From: Paenibacillus kyungheensis
GTDB lineage: Bacteria > Bacillota > Bacilli > Paenibacillales > Paenibacillaceae
DNA: 64,000 bases
Direction of reading: 5' to 3'
Assembly (NCBI RefSeq): GCF_028606985.1
Contig: NZ_CP117416.1
Location: 2,332,001 to 2,396,000 of the forward strand
This document shows, one piece after another, positions 1-9,255 of the stretch (its first letter is position 1; every line of letters begins with the position of its first letter). Below the pieces are notes generated by a model. It worked only from the letters and a program-made list of their open reading frames with translations, ran no database searches and had not been told where the DNA came from. The translations under genes were made by a program, and so were the position numbers.

Positions 1-1545
1 ACGAGCACAGTGACAGTAACAGCATCGGTGTATGATCCAGAGGCAACGATAACTGTAAATGGTAAAGCACTTGCAGATGCTGGGACATCGGATCCAATCG
101 CTTTGTCTGTAGGAGATAATGTCATTACCATTATCGTCACTGCTCAAAATGGTGCTACACAAACGTATACAATTACAATCAAACGTGATAAAAAATCTGA
201 CTCTGGTTCAGGTGGCGGTGGATCAGGCAATAATGATGATCCTAGTACCCCGGGTACAACGCCAGGCACGACAGAGCCGACTACACCAAGTACACCTGCA
301 ACAGACGGGTTTGAGATTATCGTCAATGGACGACAAATCGAACAAATTGCTACAGGTGTATTGGAACAACAAAATGGTCAAGCTGTTTTTACAGCAACAG
401 TGGATACAGACAAATTAGGTAATCTATTGGCAAATGAAGGCAATGCTCCACAGGTTATTATTCCAGTCAAAGCAAGTGCAGACAAAGTGAATACAGTACT
501 AACCGGAGAAGCTGTACAGATTCTTGCAGGTGCACAAGCAACGTTACGAATTGAGACCGTTCTAGGTAATTACACATTACCTTCAACTCAATTACGTATT
601 CAACAATTAGCAGGAGAGCTAGGCAATAATGCTTCTTCAGCACAGTTGCAAGTGAATGTCACAATTACGCGTAGTACCGATGCTATCCTAACAGCGTTGA
701 ATAATCGTGCAAGTCGGGATGGATTCACAGTGGCGATGGCTCCAGTAGATTTCAATATCACAGCTTCTTACAATAATCAGGTTTCAACTGTCAATGAATT
801 TACCACTTATGTCAAACGCGAATTACCAATTCCAGCCGATTATGATCCGAATCGAATTACAACCGCAGTTGTTGTAGATGCACAAGGAAATATACACCAT
901 GTGCCTACTGCTGTCGCTCAACAAGGTAATGCTTATTATGCAGTTGTAAACAGCTTGACCAATAGTAATTACGGTCTGATCTGGAATCCGAAAGAATTCC
1001 CTGACGTAGCTAATCACTGGTCGAAATCAGCTGTAAACGATATGGCTTCACGTTTGGTCGTGAACGGAGTCGATTCAACACACTTTAATCCAAATAGTAA
1101 TGTGAACAGAGCAGAATTTGCAGCTATTCTAGTACGTGCTCTGGGTCTGTCCGACACAGGTACATCTTCCAAATTCTCAGATGTATCGACATCCGATTGG
1201 TATATGGGAGCTGTAACGGTAGCCAATAAATACAATTTGATCGATGGATATGAAAATGGTACATTCCGTCCTAATCAAACGATTTCTCGTCAGGAAGCGT
1301 TTGTGATTCTGAATCGTGCAATAGCGATCGTCAAATTGCAACAAGCGACAGGCAGTACTACTACATTGAGCAGTTATTCTGATCAACGTAAAGTGGCTAC
1401 CTGGGCGCAGACTGCAACACAAGCAGTCTTGTCATCTGGCGTCGTTCAAGGTAATGGAAAATTGCTGAATCCAACTGGTCAAATGAGTAGAGCAGAGACA
1501 GCTACAGTGATGCAACGCCTACTGAAATTAGCCAAATTGATCTAA
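1..1545 (+). CDS. SLH-domain cell-surface protein, 5' truncated
   Basis: The reading frame is open from base 1, so the true start and signal peptide lie outside the window. The visible 514 codons begin in a cadherin-like beta-sandwich repeat (about residues 1-60), followed by a Ser/Gly/Thr/Pro linker (about 65-100) and a beta-rich region. Three C-terminal SLH repeats follow (about 330-385, 390-445, 455-511), each with the FxDV/W...A and hydrophobic-G-x-F-x-P-x-x-x-x-x-R-x-E pattern. In this family SLH domains hold the protein on pyruvylated secondary cell wall polymer, so this is a surface or S-layer-associated protein exposed outside the cell. The catalytic role, if any, lies in the missing N-terminus. 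A terminator follows directly. Certain as an SLH protein; biological role unknown. Confidence 0.9.
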   Translation, partial: TSTVTVTASVYDPEATITVNGKALADAGTSDPIALSVGDNVITIIVTAQNGATQTYTITIKRDKKSDSGSGGGGSGNNDDPSTPGTTPGTTEPTTPSTPATDGFEIIVNGRQIEQIATGVLEQQNGQAVFTATVDTDKLGNLLANEGNAPQVIIPVKASADKVNTVLTGEAVQILAGAQATLRIETVLGNYTLPSTQLRIQQLAGELGNNASSAQLQVNVTITRSTDAILTALNNRASRDGFTVAMAPVDFNITASYNNQVSTVNEFTTYVKRELPIPADYDPNRITTAVVVDAQGNIHHVPTAVAQQGNAYYAVVNSLTNSNYGLIWNPKEFPDVANHWSKSAVNDMASRLVVNGVDSTHFNPNSNVNRAEFAAILVRALGLSDTGTSSKFSDVSTSDWYMGAVTVANKYNLIDGYENGTFRPNQTISRQEAFVILNRAIAIVKLQQATGSTTTLSSYSDQRKVATWAQTATQAVLSSGVVQGNGKLLNPTGQMSRAETATVMQRLLKLAKLI

Positions 1546-1588
1546 ATAGTATAGGCAATCAGGAAGTAAATGCACTACCATAGATACC

Positions 1589-1628
1589 AAAAAGAATCCT
1601 TTAGGCGATATGCCAAAGGATTCTTTTT
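1589..1628 (+). terminator. Bidirectional rho-independent terminator
   Basis: A 14-bp perfect inverted repeat (1589-1602 and 1615-1628) with a 12-nt loop ends in a T run on both strands. It lies between the convergent SLH gene and thrS and can serve both. Confidence 0.85.
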
Positions 1629-1757
1629 GTAACCATATATAGATAAGATGAATGAAAAGAGTCAATAGAAACTTATACGGTGTTGGTACTAACAGAACTT
1701 AATTTACAAGTATACAATAATCTTTAATATCTCTTGATATGGATATCCTATCTTAGT

Positions 1758-3674
1758 TTACGAAGACTTAGCACTGTTTTGCTCAGCAACTTTTGAAATA
1801 ATTTCTTCTATAGAAAGAACACCTAGATCTGCACCACCATGCTGACGAACAGAAGCACTATGAGCATTTTTCTCATTTTCACCAACAACTAAGATGTAAG
1901 GTACTTTTTCCATTTGCGCTTCACGCATTTTGTATCCTAACTTTTCGTTACGGATATCGATCTGCACACGAATCCCGACTTGCATTAATTGTTGCTTCAC
2001 CTGTAATGCATAATCAATGTAATGTTCAGATACAGGTAACAACTTGATCTGTACAGGAGCTAACCAGACAGGGAAAGCACCGGAATAGTGCTCTGTTAGA
2101 ATACCTAGAAAACGATCGATCGAACCGTAGATCGCACGGTGAATCACGACCGGACGATGCTTGAGATTGTCTTCACCTATATAAGTAAGATCGAATTTTT
2201 CAGGCATTTGAAAATCAAGCTGGATTGTACCGCATTGCCAGCTACGCTTGAGCGCATCTAGGATATGAAAATCAATTTTAGGACCGTAAAAAGCACCATC
2301 ACCTTCATTAAGTGTATACTCAATTCCTCGATGATCCAGAACATTACTTAATGCTTGTTCCGCCTGATCCCACAACTCATCTGCACCCATATAATCTGCT
2401 GGACGAGTCGATAATTCGATTTTGTATTCAAATCCAAATACGTTATACATATCATCGAGAAGTGTCATCGCCTGATTGATCTCATCTTCAATCTGATGAG
2501 GCATAGCATAGATATGAGCATCATCCTGACAGAAAGTGCGTACACGCATCATACCGTTAAGCGCACCAGAGAACTCGTGCCGATGCACCTGACCGAACTC
2601 CATCATGCGAATAGGCAGTTCACGATAAGAATGAAGATCGTTTTTATAGATCAACATATGTCCGGGACAGTTCATCGGTTTGAGTGCAAAAGCTTCAGCA
2701 TCAACAGGAGCAAAATACATATTATCTTTGTAATGATCCCAGTGACCGGATTGTTCCCAAAGTCGTTGATTCATCATGAGCGGTGTACGCACTTCTTGAT
2801 AACCATTTTTCAATTGCATCTCACGTGAAAAGTTCTCCAGTTCTGTCCGCAAAGCCATTCCTTTAGGCAAGTAAAATGGCATCCCGGGTGCTTCTTCTGA
2901 AAACATAAACAAATCGAGTTCTTTGCCTAATTTGCGGTGATCACGTTTTTTGGCTTCTTCCAGTACATGTAGATGTTCGTCTAATTGAGCTTTTTTCGGA
3001 AAAGCTGTGCCATAGATACGTTGTAACATTTTTTGATTGGAATCACCACGCCAGTATGCACCAGCAACATGTAACAATTTGAAAACTTTGATTTTTCCAG
3101 TAGAAGGAAGATGAGGCCCACGACAAAGATCGAAAAATTCGCCTTGCTCATAGATTGAAATTTCTGCATCTAGTGGTAGATCGTGAATCAGTTCTAATTT
3201 ATAAGGATCATGGATGTCTGTAAAAATATCTATCGCTTCTGCACGGCTAATCACTTTACGGACAATAGGGAGGTTCTCGTTGATAATCTTGTGCATTTCT
3301 TTCTCAATATCATGCAATTGTTCTACAGATAAAGGGTTAGCAATATCGATATCATAATAAAATCCATCTGCAATAACAGGGCCAATACCAAGCTTTACTT
3401 GTTGATCACCGTATAGACGCTTAATAGCTTGTGCCATCAGGTGAGCAGTACTATGACGATACATAGCCAAACCTTCTGGATCATCCAGAGTGATGATCTG
3501 AGCAGCACAGTCTTGATCAATTATAGTATTGAGATCAACCAGCTTGTTATTGATCTTGCCGGCGATAGCTTGTTTACCAAGACTTGTACTGATCGAAGAT
3601 GCGAACTCAGCAATGGATACAGGTGAATCTACAGAACGGATTGAGCCGTCAGGTAAAGAAATGTGAATAGACAT
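1758..3674 (-). CDS. thrS: Threonine--tRNA ligase
   Basis: Cytoplasmic class II aminoacyl-tRNA synthetase charging tRNA-Thr; 638 residues, the normal bacterial length. The order is TGS domain (about 1-65), the SAD editing domain, the catalytic core and an anticodon-binding domain (about 540-638). Visible hallmarks are the HRHEFSGALNGMMRVR class II motif 2 stretch, the zinc/active-site region with MNCPGHMLIY, and GSIDRFLGILTEHYSGAFP near motif 3. I chose the start at 3674 because a GGAGG sits 7 nt upstream; a longer frame reading through the T-box terminator (to 3761) is an artefact. It is monocistronic, with its own promoter and a T-box leader, so expression should rise when tRNA-Thr is uncharged. 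Confidence 0.97.
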   Translation of the reverse strand: MSIHISLPDGSIRSVDSPVSIAEFASSISTSLGKQAIAGKINNKLVDLNTIIDQDCAAQIITLDDPEGLAMYRHSTAHLMAQAIKRLYGDQQVKLGIGPVIADGFYYDIDIANPLSVEQLHDIEKEMHKIINENLPIVRKVISRAEAIDIFTDIHDPYKLELIHDLPLDAEISIYEQGEFFDLCRGPHLPSTGKIKVFKLLHVAGAYWRGDSNQKMLQRIYGTAFPKKAQLDEHLHVLEEAKKRDHRKLGKELDLFMFSEEAPGMPFYLPKGMALRTELENFSREMQLKNGYQEVRTPLMMNQRLWEQSGHWDHYKDNMYFAPVDAEAFALKPMNCPGHMLIYKNDLHSYRELPIRMMEFGQVHRHEFSGALNGMMRVRTFCQDDAHIYAMPHQIEDEINQAMTLLDDMYNVFGFEYKIELSTRPADYMGADELWDQAEQALSNVLDHRGIEYTLNEGDGAFYGPKIDFHILDALKRSWQCGTIQLDFQMPEKFDLTYIGEDNLKHRPVVIHRAIYGSIDRFLGILTEHYSGAFPVWLAPVQIKLLPVSEHYIDYALQVKQQLMQVGIRVQIDIRNEKLGYKMREAQMEKVPYILVVGENEKNAHSASVRQHGGADLGVLSIEEIISKVAEQNSAKSS

Positions 3675-3704
3675 GATAGATTCCTCCAACATATTAGAAT
3701 GTAA

Positions 3705-4025
3705 GCGCAAAAAAGCACACTGTCCCAGAAAGGGACGAGTGCGCTTGGCTCGTGGTTCCACCCTAATTTGACCTCTCTGTAGAAATAGCTAAACACGCTA
3801 TAATCATGCAGAGAACAGTCCTCATTGGAATCCATTAACGGGGATTAGGCGGTACGATCTAATAAGATAATCACAATGTATTATCGGTTCAATCATACGG
3901 CTACAAAGGGGTAATTGCACATTTGTCGACTGAAAAAGCTCTCAGCAATCGCTTTTCTCTCTGGGCAGCGCATAACGTGAATCATGTCTTTGGTCAAAGC
4001 CTGATATAAGTTGGGATGTGTTATT
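3705..4025 (-). promoter_or_regulatory. T-box riboswitch leader of thrS
   Basis: The minus strand carries the diagnostic T-box AGGGTGGAACCACG (rc of 3751-3764) directly before the leader terminator. Upstream a long Stem I can be drawn: GGCT/AGCC basal pairing, then CAAAG/CTTTG, an AGAGA-type bulge and a GCTGAGAG apical region. The codon in the predicted specifier loop is ACC (rc of 3910-3912), a threonine codon, which fits the downstream gene. T-boxes bind uncharged tRNA and switch the leader to the antiterminated form. The class is certain; the exact specifier position is my inference from a hand fold. Confidence 0.92.
3709..3746 (-). terminator. T-box leader terminator
   Basis: On the minus strand a GC-rich hairpin (arms about 3732-3746 and 3712-3727) is followed by six U residues (3714-3709). 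It is the transcription-attenuation terminator of the thrS T-box and competes with the antiterminator that contains the T-box sequence. Confidence 0.85.
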
Positions 4026-4033
4026 GATTCCTG

Positions 4034-4062
4034 ATTATAGGAGTGTAATCGTAAAAGGTCAA
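4034..4062 (-). promoter_or_regulatory. SigA promoter of thrS
   Basis: On the minus strand TTGACC (rc 4057-4062), a 17-bp spacer and TATAAT (rc 4034-4039) lie just upstream of the T-box Stem I, close to the sigma-A consensus. Confidence 0.8.
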
Positions 4063-4156
4063 GCAGAAAATAATAAAGATAATTATATAAGAATAATCTA
4101 ACCTATATTATGGATACACTTAAAAAAGTATAAATATAGAATGATAATTTCTATAC

Positions 4157-4179
4157 ATGAAAAATTCATAATAATAAAA
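4157..4179. repeat. 23-bp direct repeat, copy 1
   Basis: An A-rich 23-mer that matches 5551-5573 at 22 of 23 positions in the same orientation. The pair brackets the hydroxyacid dehydrogenase gene. A/T richness makes chance similarity possible. Confidence 0.45.
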
Positions 4180-4306
4180 TAAAAATTATGAATACAAAAA
4201 AAGAAAGTCAGTCAAAGGTAGCAATATGGTATATTAGTAAAAATAATTTATCTATCCACCGAGTTCATTTTACACAATAACCCATTAACCGAAGGAGTAC
4301 TAGACG

Positions 4307-5278
4307 ATGAAGCTGAACTGTGCCATTCTTGATGATTACCAGCATGTTGCCGAGCAGATGGCAGATTGGTCAGTAATCGAATCGCAAGTGAATATTGATA
4401 GTTATCACGAATATTTTGAAGATCGAAATGAATTGATTGAAGCGATTCAGGATTATGAAATTCTAGTTATCATGCGTGAACGGACGAAGTTTCCAGAAGA
4501 TGTACTTCGTAAATTGCCTAATCTTAAATTATTGATTACTACAGGCATGCGCAACGCTTCGATTGACCTCAAAGCAGCAGGGAAATTAGGAATTACAGTC
4601 TGCGGAACACGAGGAAAAGGAGCTGCACCGACTGAATTAACATGGGCGCTTATTTTAGGATTGTCCCGTCATTTGATCCAAGAAAATGAATCGTTTCGCA
4701 ACAATGGAGCATGGCAAAGTACGATTGGAATCGGATTACAAGGAAAAACATTAGGGCTATTGGGATTAGGTAAAATCGGACAACAAATGGCTACGATCGG
4801 GCAAGCGATGGGAATGAATATTCTGGCATGGAGTGAAAATCTAACAGCTGAACGAGCAGAGGCGGCTCATGTGCAATTGGCAGCTTCCAAAGAAGAACTA
4901 TTAGCTGAAAGCGACTTTCTATCGATCCATCTGGTACTTAGCGATCGCACACGCCGAATAATAGGAAAATCCGAATTAGCTTTGATGAAGCCTTCTGCAT
5001 ACTTGATCAATACTTCACGTGCAGGCATTGTTGATCAGACTGCTATGATCGAAGCATTACAAGATGGGACGATTGCAGGAGCTGGATTAGATGTATTTGA
5101 TACAGAGCCTTTACCGTCAGATCATATATTACGCAAATTACCCAATGTATTAGCAACACCGCATATTGGTTATGTATCCGATGATAATTACAAATGCTTT
5201 TATAAAGATGCAGTAGATAACATTGTAGGATATCTTAATAACGATATACAGCGAGAACTAATCTATGTGCGAACGTAA
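4307..5278 (+). CDS. D-2-hydroxyacid dehydrogenase family protein
   Basis: Soluble NAD(P)-dependent oxidoreductase of 323 residues, the usual family length, interconverting 2-hydroxy and 2-keto acids; the substrate is not readable from sequence. The Rossmann motif GLLGLGKIGQQM is near residue 148. The catalytic Arg lies in NTSRAGIVD (about 235), the acid in DTEPLP, and the catalytic His in TPHIGY (about 285). GAAGGAG lies 9 nt before the ATG. Monocistronic, facing away from thrS. It resembles phosphoglycerate-dehydrogenase-like paralogues rather than SerA, because the C-terminal ACT domain is absent. Family assignment is firm; the specific reaction is unknown. Confidence 0.9.
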   Translation: MKLNCAILDDYQHVAEQMADWSVIESQVNIDSYHEYFEDRNELIEAIQDYEILVIMRERTKFPEDVLRKLPNLKLLITTGMRNASIDLKAAGKLGITVCGTRGKGAAPTELTWALILGLSRHLIQENESFRNNGAWQSTIGIGLQGKTLGLLGLGKIGQQMATIGQAMGMNILAWSENLTAERAEAAHVQLAASKEELLAESDFLSIHLVLSDRTRRIIGKSELALMKPSAYLINTSRAGIVDQTAMIEALQDGTIAGAGLDVFDTEPLPSDHILRKLPNVLATPHIGYVSDDNYKCFYKDAVDNIVGYLNNDIQRELIYVRT

Positions 5279-5550
5279 CAATATACAATTTCAAAATTGA
5301 TATCATTTTAAATAATAGTTAAGAAAAGTACTATTCTAATAGCTATTTTGCCAATTGATGTTGGAAATGAGCTTGTAAATATCGAAATATTATATATGAA
5401 AAGTCTGGAATTGTAGATATCACTTTGCTCGTGAAAAAGTGGTATTTATAGTTTGAGGCTTTTTTAGTATGAACAAATTGATCAGATGAATAAATCATAA
5501 TTTTAGAGGGGGAATATATATTTACAACACTATAAAAATTATTTCATCAT

Positions 5551-5573
5551 ATGAAAAATTCACAATAATAAAA
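5551..5573. repeat. 23-bp direct repeat, copy 2
   Basis: Same orientation as 4157-4179, one mismatch (C for T at position 13). Confidence 0.45.
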
Positions 5574-5669
5574 CCAAAATAAAATCACCCGAGTTACACA
5601 ACATAGATAACTCACTATTACGCTCCTGCACGTATCAAAAGCTAAATGATCTTAACGATAAAAGCAAAC

Positions 5670-5713
5670 AAAAAACCGCCACATTATTGATTACGCATAA
5701 GTGGCAGTTTTTT
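5670..5713 (-). terminator. Rho-independent terminator
   Basis: Inverted repeat centred on CCGCCAC / GTGGCAG with A and T runs on the outer sides. It can work in both directions and lies about 90 nt downstream of the minus-strand SLH-like gene. Confidence 0.75.
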
Positions 5714-5803
5714 ATTAAAAACGTATAGATATAAATGATACCTTAAATCTCACAATGTTTACAGAATGATCGTTACACCATAGTACAAATCGCAAAAACG
5801 TAA

Positions 5804-7198
5804 TTACTTAGAATCTCCGTTCAAATAATTGAAGAATGGCCCATCTACCCAGAATTGATAACTATCCACTTTTAGCGAAGGATCAAGCGCTTTGAAGCCA
5901 GCAGCCACATCAGCAGATTTTTCTTTCAAAGAGAACGATTGTACATAATAATTGCCTTGAGTGATTTTGTTATTGCTAATCACGTCATAGTCTTTGATTG
6001 CTGTCTGAGAATAGTAGAGCGGTTGCCACCAAGAGTTATAGATCAGCCCTTTTTGATCTTCACTATCTTTTTTCGCATAAGCTAGAATAACTTTTTGGAA
6101 TTTGTTTTTGTCGGCACTATTAGCAAATTCAAAAGCCAAATCATATTCTTTAGCATTAGCGATATAATTGCCATTAGCGATCTGAGACACATGATAATCC
6201 TCAGTTGATTTAGGCTCGCCCCATTCTTTCAAATAAATAAATGCAGATGTTTTCGGTTCAAATTGTACTTTGGCAGAGATCCCTTCACTACGCAACAAAC
6301 CAATCAATTGAACAGCATGTTTGATATCATCATGACCGTAATTTAGAGACAGTGCGTCTATAAAATTAGCTTCATAACGGCTATCTTTGACATTGTAACC
6401 AGTTACCAAGTTTTCTTCTAACGCTTTGTTCGCTAATTCTTGCAATTCTGGTGCTTGAATTAAACGTGACGTGTTATAAGCATCTTGCAATTTGGCATAG
6501 ATATCATCATCACTGGTGTAACCGAGATAGTGTTTGTATTGCCCTTTAAATTGCAACACCTGTCCAAGCAATGTCTCTACAAATACAGGTGACGGAGAAG
6601 TAGATTGTGATGCAGTTACAGCTTTATACAGAGATTTCGGCAATAAACCACTGTCTACAGCTACAGCCAGTTCTTGACCTGTTTGGGTCGATAGAGAAGT
6701 TGGTTTGATCGCCAGCTTGGCAAGCGCTATTTTTACTTTAGCCGGAGGATATGTATACGCCAGTTCCTTGAGACCTGCTGCTTTGACAGCGAAATAAACA
6801 GCGGTACGTGCGTCTAACTTTTGATTAGGATGAACAGTAGTACTGGAGAGGATACCATTCTCATACAAAGCAGTGGCTGCCTTATATAGCTTATGGCTAG
6901 ATGGGACATCAGTAAATGTAGCATCCGACTTTTCTGGAGTTAATTGAAGTGCTGTAGCAAGGTCTTGGATATACTGCCCACGACTAATCCCGTTCGCTAC
7001 TGAAATATTGAATTTGGATTGTAAAAATTGTGAGTATTCCGAAGCGCTAACCTCATGCTGTGCGACAACCGCAGTAGCTGCATAACTGGTACTGCTGTAT
7101 AACACAGGTGAAGCGACAACAGAGACAGCAAGTGTCCAGGCGATAACTGATTTACGAACAACTGACTTTTGTAAAAATGCTGTAGAAAATGGTAACAT
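5804..7198 (-). CDS. Secreted protein with SLH-like N-terminal domain
   Basis: 464 residues. The start at 7198 (MLPFSTAFL) follows GGAGGGG by 8 nt and exposes a signal peptide: basic n-region, hydrophobic stretch about residues 15-28, and an AxA-type cleavage site near SYAATA. Residues about 45-135 look like one to two degenerate SLH repeats (GISRGQYIQDLATAL and TFTDVPSSHKLYKAA...NGIL). The rest (about 190-464) is a soluble alpha/beta region I do not recognise. It is presumably exported and wall-associated, sharing a surface theme with the truncated protein at the window start. Monocistronic, with a terminator downstream. Function unknown. Confidence 0.8.
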   Translation of the reverse strand: MLPFSTAFLQKSVVRKSVIAWTLAVSVVASPVLYSSTSYAATAVVAQHEVSASEYSQFLQSKFNISVANGISRGQYIQDLATALQLTPEKSDATFTDVPSSHKLYKAATALYENGILSSTTVHPNQKLDARTAVYFAVKAAGLKELAYTYPPAKVKIALAKLAIKPTSLSTQTGQELAVAVDSGLLPKSLYKAVTASQSTSPSPVFVETLLGQVLQFKGQYKHYLGYTSDDDIYAKLQDAYNTSRLIQAPELQELANKALEENLVTGYNVKDSRYEANFIDALSLNYGHDDIKHAVQLIGLLRSEGISAKVQFEPKTSAFIYLKEWGEPKSTEDYHVSQIANGNYIANAKEYDLAFEFANSADKNKFQKVILAYAKKDSEDQKGLIYNSWWQPLYYSQTAIKDYDVISNNKITQGNYYVQSFSLKEKSADVAAGFKALDPSLKVDSYQFWVDGPFFNYLNGDSK

Positions 7199-7410
7199 TC
7201 TTAATCCCCTCCAATTAATTACATAAATCCTATAGGTTTTATGAGAAATATTATTCTGAATCATAATATGGAGGGTACGAACTGTCAATCAAAATAAATG
7301 TGATCTATTGAATAGAAGATATTAATGACCAATATTAGAATAATAATCATAGATTTATCTAACATAATAGTTAATTTGTACAATAAAATACTTACTCTAA
7401 AGGGGAACTC

Positions 7411-7565
7411 AATGAATACAAAGATCATATGGAGTGCTTCTATAATTGGAAAAGGCTACAAAACTATGGGATCGTGCTGTAGATTATTATGCAGATTTTG
7501 ATGAAAATCTTGATCGTTTACAGAAGCGTGCTAAAGATTGGAAAAACTATCAGTCTACGAATTAA
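7411..7565 (+). pseudogene. Small frameshifted gene remnant or short ORF
   Basis: AAAGGGG and an ATG at 7411 open a frame that stops after 23 codons. A second frame from a TTG at 7446 to the stop at 7565 encodes a charged helical 39-mer (begins LEKATKLWDR, ends KDWKNYQSTN) that looks truly coding but has no ribosome binding site and starts right after a stop. Joining the two by one frameshift near 7440 would give a small protein of about 50 residues with a hydrophobic N-terminus. Either a disabled gene or a sequencing error. No family recognised. Confidence 0.4.
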
Positions 7566-7581
7566 ATCAAATTATTAAATT

Positions 7582-7646
7582 AAAAAAACTCGCTATTTAA
7601 CCCAAACATTCTTTCACAACAAGAATTCAGGCAGTAGCGAGTTTTT
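7582..7646. terminator. Bidirectional terminator
   Basis: AAAAACTCGCT (ending 7594) pairs with AGCGAGTTTTT (7636-7646) across a long loop; U runs on both strands. It sits between the small ORF and the convergent cardiolipin synthase gene. Confidence 0.7.
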
Positions 7647-7652
7647 AGTTGT

Positions 7653-9101
7653 TTATAATATCGGAGAAAGCAGACGAGCGAATGATTCAAGCATTCGTTG
7701 ATAAAGTGGACGATTCTCATAATCAGCCAGTGTAAGAACTTTGCTATCCAAGATATCTTGTAAAAAGAGTTCTTCTAGCTTGGTAGCTGTTTCGCTATCA
7801 TAGACAATCGCATTCACTTCAAAGTTCAGCTTATAACTACGAATATCCATATTGGCTGTACCGACCGAAGCAATCGTACCATCGATTACCATTGTTTTGG
7901 CATGCAGAAATCCTTTTTCATACAGATAACAACTAACGTTCAGTTCTAACAATTCACGCAAATACGAGTAAGAAGCCCAGTAGACCATTTGATGATCTGG
8001 TTTTTTGGGGATCATTAGATGCACTTGAACACCGGAAAGCATTGCCGCTTTGAGCGCAGTAATCATACTTTCATCCGGTATAAAATACGGTGTCTGAATC
8101 ATAATACTTTTTTTGGCTTCATAGATCATTTTGATATACGAATACTTAATCGTCTCCAAGCTGCTATCTGGGCCGCTGGATACAATCTGCATTCCAATCT
8201 TACCAGTAAATGGCTTGGTTACAGCAAACAGTGAATAATCTTCAGACATTGGAGTATTCAGTGCCAAATGCCAATCTCGCAAAAAGTGAGTCTGCATTTG
8301 CAAAATAGACGAGCCTTCTACACGTAAATGAGTATCACGCCAGTACCCGAATCGTTTGACTTTGCCTAGATATTCATCGCCCACATTGAAGCCACCGATA
8401 TAACCACAATCTCCATCAATAATGACTAATTTGCGATGATTTCGATAATTTAATTTAAAATTAACTTTGGGAATACTAGGTGGGAAAAAGGCAGCAGCTT
8501 GACCGCCAGCTTCACGTAATTCATGGATAAATTTTTTGTTTACTTTGGAACTGCCCCACGCATCATAAATCAATCGTACAGTGACACCTTCGCGCGCTTT
8601 GGCTGTAAGGGCATCAATTAATTTGCGACCCAATTCATCCCGCTGAATAATATAATACTGGATATGAATATACTGCTTGGCGTTAGCAATATCTTCAAAT
8701 AAAGCATCAAACTTTTCATTACCATCTGCAAAAATACGAACAGCATTATCCTGTGTATACAGTGCATAATTACTAATCAAATTCATATGCACTAATTCAT
8801 GATAACGACCGATTGAAGGATCATTAAACGAGAAACTTCTGGAATGAAATTCTTGACGCTGATCTTCTACAACGGATTCAATAATCGACCTGAATTCTTT
8901 GCGCAATCTAAATTTTTTGACCCGACTCAAATTCTGACCAAAAAATAAATAGACAATAAACCCAACCACCGGTAAAAAGACCAGTATCATTAGCCATGCC
9001 CATGTAGCTCCAATATTGCGTCTTTCCAAAAACACAATAAAAAGAGCGAAAAAGATATTAATCGCAATAAAAATCCAGGAAAGATGCGATAAAATAGACA
9101 T
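7653..9101 (-). CDS. cls: Cardiolipin synthase
   Basis: 482-residue membrane enzyme of the phospholipase D superfamily that joins two phosphatidylglycerols into cardiolipin and glycerol. Two N-terminal membrane helices (about 3-24 and 34-55) are followed by two HxKxxxxD active-site motifs: HRKLVIID at 222-229 and HAKTMVID at 400-407. Both are intact, so it should be active. The length matches Bacillus ClsA/YwnE-type enzymes. The start at 9101 has AAGGTGGG about 9 nt upstream. Monocistronic. Confident. Confidence 0.95.
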   Translation of the reverse strand: MSILSHLSWIFIAINIFFALFIVFLERRNIGATWAWLMILVFLPVVGFIVYLFFGQNLSRVKKFRLRKEFRSIIESVVEDQRQEFHSRSFSFNDPSIGRYHELVHMNLISNYALYTQDNAVRIFADGNEKFDALFEDIANAKQYIHIQYYIIQRDELGRKLIDALTAKAREGVTVRLIYDAWGSSKVNKKFIHELREAGGQAAAFFPPSIPKVNFKLNYRNHRKLVIIDGDCGYIGGFNVGDEYLGKVKRFGYWRDTHLRVEGSSILQMQTHFLRDWHLALNTPMSEDYSLFAVTKPFTGKIGMQIVSSGPDSSLETIKYSYIKMIYEAKKSIMIQTPYFIPDESMITALKAAMLSGVQVHLMIPKKPDHQMVYWASYSYLRELLELNVSCYLYEKGFLHAKTMVIDGTIASVGTANMDIRSYKLNFEVNAIVYDSETATKLEELFLQDILDSKVLTLADYENRPLYQRMLESFARLLSPIL

Positions 9102-9181
9102 TCACCGTTTCCCACCTTAACTATGTAATAGAGTTCAACATTCAGCATACCAAAAAATAAGATATTACACACTATAAAAAG

Positions 9182-9224
9182 AAAAACTGCCAATAAAAGC
9201 CGGGTATCCAGCTATACTGGCAGT
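9182..9224 (-). terminator. Terminator of the MFS gene
   Basis: On the minus strand ACTGCCA (rc 9218-9224) pairs with TGGCAGT (rc 9186-9192), followed by a U-rich tract. Confidence 0.7.
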
Positions 9225-9255
9225 ACGTATTGTATAAAATGTAACTGGTACCAAA

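Larger units (their letters stand above)
5279..5803. other. Gene-free AT-rich spacer
   Basis: This 525-bp gap holds the second 23-bp direct repeat copy (5551-5573) and the terminator at 5670-5713. No coding frame with a ribosome binding site was found. Confidence 0.6.

Noticed and set aside
3675-3761. N-terminal extension of ThrS by 29 residues
   Set aside because: It is encoded by the T-box terminator; the internal ATG has a proper GGAGG.
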